Positions 60,856 to 64,000 of a stretch of DNA of 64,000 nt are shown here, piece by piece (the stretch's first letter is position 1; each line of letters starts with the position of its first letter). The stretch covers positions 18,450,809 through 18,514,808 of the forward strand of contig NC_085046.1 of the NCBI RefSeq assembly GCF_963662255.1, written 5' to 3'. The stretch comes from Cinclus cinclus (lineage: Eukaryota; Chordata; Aves; Passeriformes; Cinclidae). The position numbers and the translations under genes were made by a program. Under the pieces are notes generated by a model that saw nothing but the letters and a program-made list of their open reading frames with translations, did not search any database and had not been told where the DNA came from.

Positions 60856-61032
60856 AGAACATACAGAGCTATGTATGACTACAGCGCTCAAGATGAAGAT
60901 GAAGTTTCCTTCAGGGATGGTGATTACATCATCAATGTGCAACCAATTGATGACGGCTGGATGTATGGTACTGTTCAGAGAACTGGGAAAACAGGAATGC
61001 TTCCAGCAAATTATATTGAGTTTGTTAACTAA
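60856..61032 (+). CDS. NEBL: Nebulette terminal exon w20: SH3 domain
   Basis: The exon has 58 codons and the stop TAA (61030-61032). It starts [19 protein letters not shown] and covers the whole SH3 domain. The ALYDY-type motif is AMYDY at residues 5-9, the RT-loop acidic patch is QDEDEVSF, the WM pair is DDGWMYG, and the C-terminal ligand-pocket motif is [10 protein letters not shown]. The SH3 domain anchors the protein in the Z-disc or focal contacts by binding proline-rich partners such as zyxin and palladin-type proteins. It is shared by nebulette and LASP2 transcripts. All key aromatic and proline residues are present, so it should be functional. Confidence 0.97.
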   Translation, partial: RTYRAMYDYSAQDEDEVSFRDGDYIINVQPIDDGWMYGTVQRTGKTGMLPANYIEFVN

Positions 61033-61199
61033 TTTTTGTCTCTAGTCCTTTGAGCTTTATTATGATTTACTTAAAATCTAACCTTTTAGAAAAAAGTCAA
61101 AAGAATCTTTTAAGAGTTCAGTTCATGATCATTACTTTATCGCTGCTACAACAGTTTGCATTCTCACTCAGAATCCATTTTAGAGTCCTTTAAAGAGAA

Positions 61200-61205
61200 A
61201 ATAAA
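61200..61205 (+). promoter_or_regulatory. NEBL: Candidate polyadenylation signal AATAAA
   Basis: This is the first AATAAA after the stop codon, 167 bases downstream, and would give a very short 3' UTR. Whether it is used is unknown. Confidence 0.4.
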
Positions 61206-61486
61206 TAACCCACAAGAAGCTCAGAGATTTGAAAACAGCATTGATTATAATAGTGTGCTCTCAAAATGAAAAACATATATGGAAGCCTGGTGCTGCCAGT
61301 CCTATAAAGACTTCAGTCAATTAACTGTAAAGGGATAATGCCTTTTCCTTACACCTCAAAATGTTATAACCATAAAATTGATTCACTTCTTATGACACTC
61401 TGAAGTCACAGGAGGTTAACAGACTGAGTTTGAACACATCTTCAAATTATTAGGGAAACATTTAATGTTTAAGCAGTTTGCTTCCT

Positions 61487-61492
61487 AATAAA
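61487..61492 (+). promoter_or_regulatory. NEBL: Candidate polyadenylation signal AATAAA
   Basis: AATAAA about 0.45 kb after the stop, followed within 30 bases by a TGTTGAG stretch that could serve as a G/U-rich downstream element. Confidence 0.4.
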
Positions 61493-61923
61493 AATTAATA
61501 TGTTGAGTAGAAAATTCAGTCATTTGAAGTAAAGACAAGTAACATGCCAGTAAAAAAAACCCCAAAACAATAAAACCCCCTGCTGCCCATCAGCCTTACA
61601 GTAAATGTCTATTTTGACAGCAAAAATTTCCCGACTTTTGCATATCCACATTTATTCTTGGATTATCCATTTTTTTTCTTATTTCCAAGTGATCTATTAG
61701 CTTTGCTTCCATCCTAATCCACCAGTTAGATCCAGGTCTGGATTCATGGTTCTTCAGAATCTTTTCCGCAGAAGATTCCTCACAAAGACTATCTAAAATA
61801 CAGAACCTGTCAACTCTTCTGTTTCCTTGTAACAATACTTAGCATTTAAATAGAAACTTTCATTAGGGCAACGTACAACCAGTACTTCACGTTAGCTCCT
61901 TTACCTTCACCTGTAGTGCTGTA

Positions 61924-61929
61924 AATAAA
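61924..61929 (+). promoter_or_regulatory. NEBL: Candidate polyadenylation signal AATAAA
   Basis: AATAAA at 0.9 kb after the stop, just before a GC-richer CpG-bearing patch. This is one of several possible ends of the transcript. Confidence 0.4.
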
Positions 61930-62803
61930 CACCGCACGTGCGGCCCCGGTGCTGTGCAGTCACACAGAGCCTGCAGTCACATCCCCTTCCCACCACAGGT
62001 ACCTCGCTTGATGGCTGCTTTGCTGATGAGCTGTGTCCCTTCCCCTGCTGCAGAAACACTTGTGCCTCCATCGAGCAGTGGAGGAGAGCTCTGGTTCTTG
62101 TAGTGCATTTCAGATCAGTGGCCTCAGTTTGCTCCCAAATTCTTGGCGATCCAACAGTGGGTTGTACGCTTGCCAAATGATTAATGATGGAGAAGAATTA
62201 TATTTTCTTTTAGTGACTTAATCTTTCTCGTAACTGACATCGACAGGAAAGCTAACTAAGCAAAATCCAGCATACTCTATGCCATTATGTTTCAGTTTAA
62301 ACATCTGTTGAAAGCAGTACAAATATTCTGCTGACAAACCTTCACACGTACTATTTGGTGTCTGTTAACTTATGGCCAGAACCGAGAGATCCAGGTCTCA
62401 GTCTGTGAGGCTGGAAGAGGATCTAACAGCTGGTGACACAGTGGATCTGTAAGAGGGAGATTGTCAGCAGGCTTGGTCACAGACAACTTGTTTTTGCTTT
62501 GACTGGGTGCAGCATTCCCTCTCAGGGAGAAATTGTGGAAGGCAAAAAGTTAAAGATTCATATGAGAAATTATTCATGTGGATACAGAGATGTGTAAGGA
62601 AGAAAATATTTTTCCAATACAATAATTTGTGAAGTTCAGCTATGTGCTAAGGATGTTAACTTTGGAGTAGCCCTCAGAATACTGAATCTGCATTGGCTTG
62701 CTTTCATTTCTAAAATTTTTAAAGTAGAATTATATATAGAGCTTATAGACAATTTTGTATTTCTTATCTCGCATAGTAGGTAACCCTGCAATAACTATTA
62801 AAA

Positions 62804-62809
62804 AATAAA
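62804..62809 (+). promoter_or_regulatory. NEBL: Candidate polyadenylation signal AATAAA
   Basis: AATAAA in AAAAATAAATAAGG, followed about 20 bases later by GGATTTGTTGTGTC, a plausible GU-rich downstream element. On sequence this is the best-looking of the candidates. Confidence 0.45.
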
Positions 62810-63498
62810 TAAGGAAGGCAGTATGGATTTGTTGTGTCAACTGAAAGTTGTCAATGTAAATACCTGCAAGTTCTATTTTTGCATACAGTTTTTGCATATA
62901 ATTTCCAAAGAATTGGAAAGCTTATGCAATTTTATTTTGGGTCTTGCTAACACAGGGATGATACCAGCTGCCAAACAAAATGGAATGACTACATTAAAAA
63001 AAAAAAAAAAGGTCCACGACTGTGGAATTACCTGTGGTTTCTTGTCAGCAGCCTAATTTAAAGGCTAAAGCTGTACAGGAGTCTCTCTAACTTCAAAAAA
63101 ATGTGTTTTAAAAGCAGAATTCCATGGCTGTAAATATGCAATTTGTATAGTTGACTGGTGGGATTAAAAATTCTTACAAGTTTTGCTTAAGGAGCTGCTC
63201 TTGCAGCAGACCCTTGTGCATTACTGGTGACATCCACATGAAATCAGCAAGTCAAATGACTTTTTTAAAGGCTGCTGTGGTATGCTGGGCTAGAAGGTCT
63301 GAAACAACAGTTTGCTTCTGTGTTGGTTTTCATCACTGGCCATCAACAGCGAGGAGAGGTATCTCATCTTCTGCTGGCTGGGAAATTTTTGAGATGATGC
63401 CTGAGGCACAATTGGCTGTCACTTGCTCTGTGCTGCTCTATTAGCTGTGTAATGCTGACTACAACAAAAACAAGGTGTCAGTTTGCTAACCAAATGTG

Positions 63499-63504
63499 AA
63501 TAAA
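63499..63504 (+). promoter_or_regulatory. NEBL: Candidate polyadenylation signal AATAAA
   Basis: This is the last AATAAA in the window, at 2.5 kb after the stop. ATCTGTGTGG lies about 20 bases downstream as a possible GU element. The real 3' end could also lie beyond the window. Confidence 0.4.
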
Positions 63505-64000
63505 ATAGAAATATAGAGAATATCTGTGTGGTATCAAGTTGCAATTTTTAGTGACTTATAAAATGGAGAGACTCCATCTATAAATACACAATCATTCTTC
63601 CTAAATGCAGAGACAGCTTACAGTGTTGAATATGTATAGAAGTAAATCAGAAAATGAGCATTTGGTGACATTAGAGAACTATGTTATCCTGAACAATAGA
63701 AATAACATTTCCTTTATGAATTTTGAATATTCATTAGCCTGGCATAGCAGCTAGAGCAATTTGGAAAAAAAAAAAGGTCAAGAAAACAAAACAGCATGTG
63801 AATTGTATTTCTCTTGAGAATGGTATGTCAGCAGAATTATTAAGATCTGGTTTAAGTTACTTATTCTTGTAGTCAATTTTTTGGTCATATATGCTTAGAA
63901 ATTCATATTTATATGGAATGGTTCCTGCTTTTTGATATAAAACAAACTTCAGTGTAATTTTGCAGCTTTGTTCTAAACAATGCAATCAAAGGCCCCAAAT

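Larger units (their letters stand above)
5880..64000 (+). other. NEBL: NEBL (nebulette) gene, 3' part
   Basis: Twenty plus-strand exon-like units between 5880 and 61032 read as consecutive nebulin repeats, a linker and a C-terminal SH3 domain. That is the order in nebulette, the roughly 110 kDa cardiac Z-disc protein that binds actin and links it to Z-disc partners. Nebulette is favoured over nebulin because the repeats run as KGKGM-type copies followed by short 31-residue copies. In addition, the linker contains LKVWRTDPGSIFD and APVLPGAYQQS, and the protein ends NYIEFVN rather than the nebulin ending. The gene is 5'-incomplete here. All repeat exons are phase 0 at both ends. The 3' end of the transcript is not fixed by the sequence. 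Confidence 0.95.
61033..64000 (+). other. NEBL: NEBL 3' UTR and possibly downstream sequence
   Basis: AT-rich sequence follows the stop codon, with no further gene recognised. Mammalian NEBL has a long 3' UTR, so much of this may be transcribed, but the true end cannot be set from sequence alone. Canonical AATAAA hexamers occur at 61200, 61487, 61569, 61924, 62804 and 63499. A genomic A tract lies at about 62995-63011. A GC-richer, CpG-bearing patch lies at about 61.9-62.1 kb. Confidence 0.65.

Noticed and set aside
5880..61032. Assignment to nebulin (NEB) instead of nebulette
   Set aside because: The KGKGM repeat group, the VKYHEDF-SDAAYKGVHPHIV exon, the APVLPGAYQQS linker exon and the NYIEFVN ending fit nebulette/LASP2. 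No seven-repeat super-repeat structure with WLKG-type motifs is present.
62995..63011. A tract as a poly-A tail of a processed pseudogene
   Set aside because: No retrocopied gene body was recognised upstream. It is treated as a simple A tract.

Overview
The window reads as vertebrate, most likely avian, genomic DNA. It is AT-rich, with small phase-matched exons in long introns, and it carries an antisense, 5'-truncated CR1 LINE at about 35.05-35.64 kb. CR1 is the dominant retrotransposon of birds, also common in crocodilians and turtles. I found no bacterial features, CRISPR array, tRNA or rRNA. Nearly all the long ORFs are chance frames in introns.

One gene is visible, on the plus strand: the 3' two-thirds of NEBL (nebulette), the cardiac Z-disc member of the nebulin family. 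I recognise twenty exon-like units (w1-w20). w1-w15 each hold one actin-binding nebulin repeat of 31-37 residues, all in phase 0. w16 holds the last repeats and the start of the linker. w17-w19 encode the Z-disc linker. w20 encodes the SH3 domain and the stop codon at 61030-61032. The rest of the window is 3' UTR or downstream DNA with several AATAAA signals. The 5' end of the gene, including the acidic N-terminus, the first repeats and the alternative LASP2/LIM-nebulette promoter, lies upstream and is not here.

The main point of interest is apparent repeat loss. Three of the fifteen single-repeat exons look damaged in their splice signals or frame. w3 has its expected first codon as TAG inside a CAG-TAG double acceptor, and a weak GC donor. 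w9 ends in an in-frame TAG with a poor donor and many non-conservative changes. w13 has an intact frame, but its donor reads GG instead of GT. w14 also uses a GC donor, though a strong one. Every affected exon is a multiple of three in length and phase 0, so each can be skipped without shifting the frame. I infer that nebulette's repeat ruler is being shortened in this lineage by exon death, with w9 the clearest dead copy.

w17 and w18 are phase 1 to phase 1 and have weaker splice sites than the flanking w16 donor and w19 acceptor. This fits a LASP2-type transcript joining w16 directly to w19. The 17.7 kb intron before w19 and the 5.5 kb intron before w20 hold nothing I can assign. Comparisons with mammalian nebulette rest on recalled knowledge of the family, not on a search.
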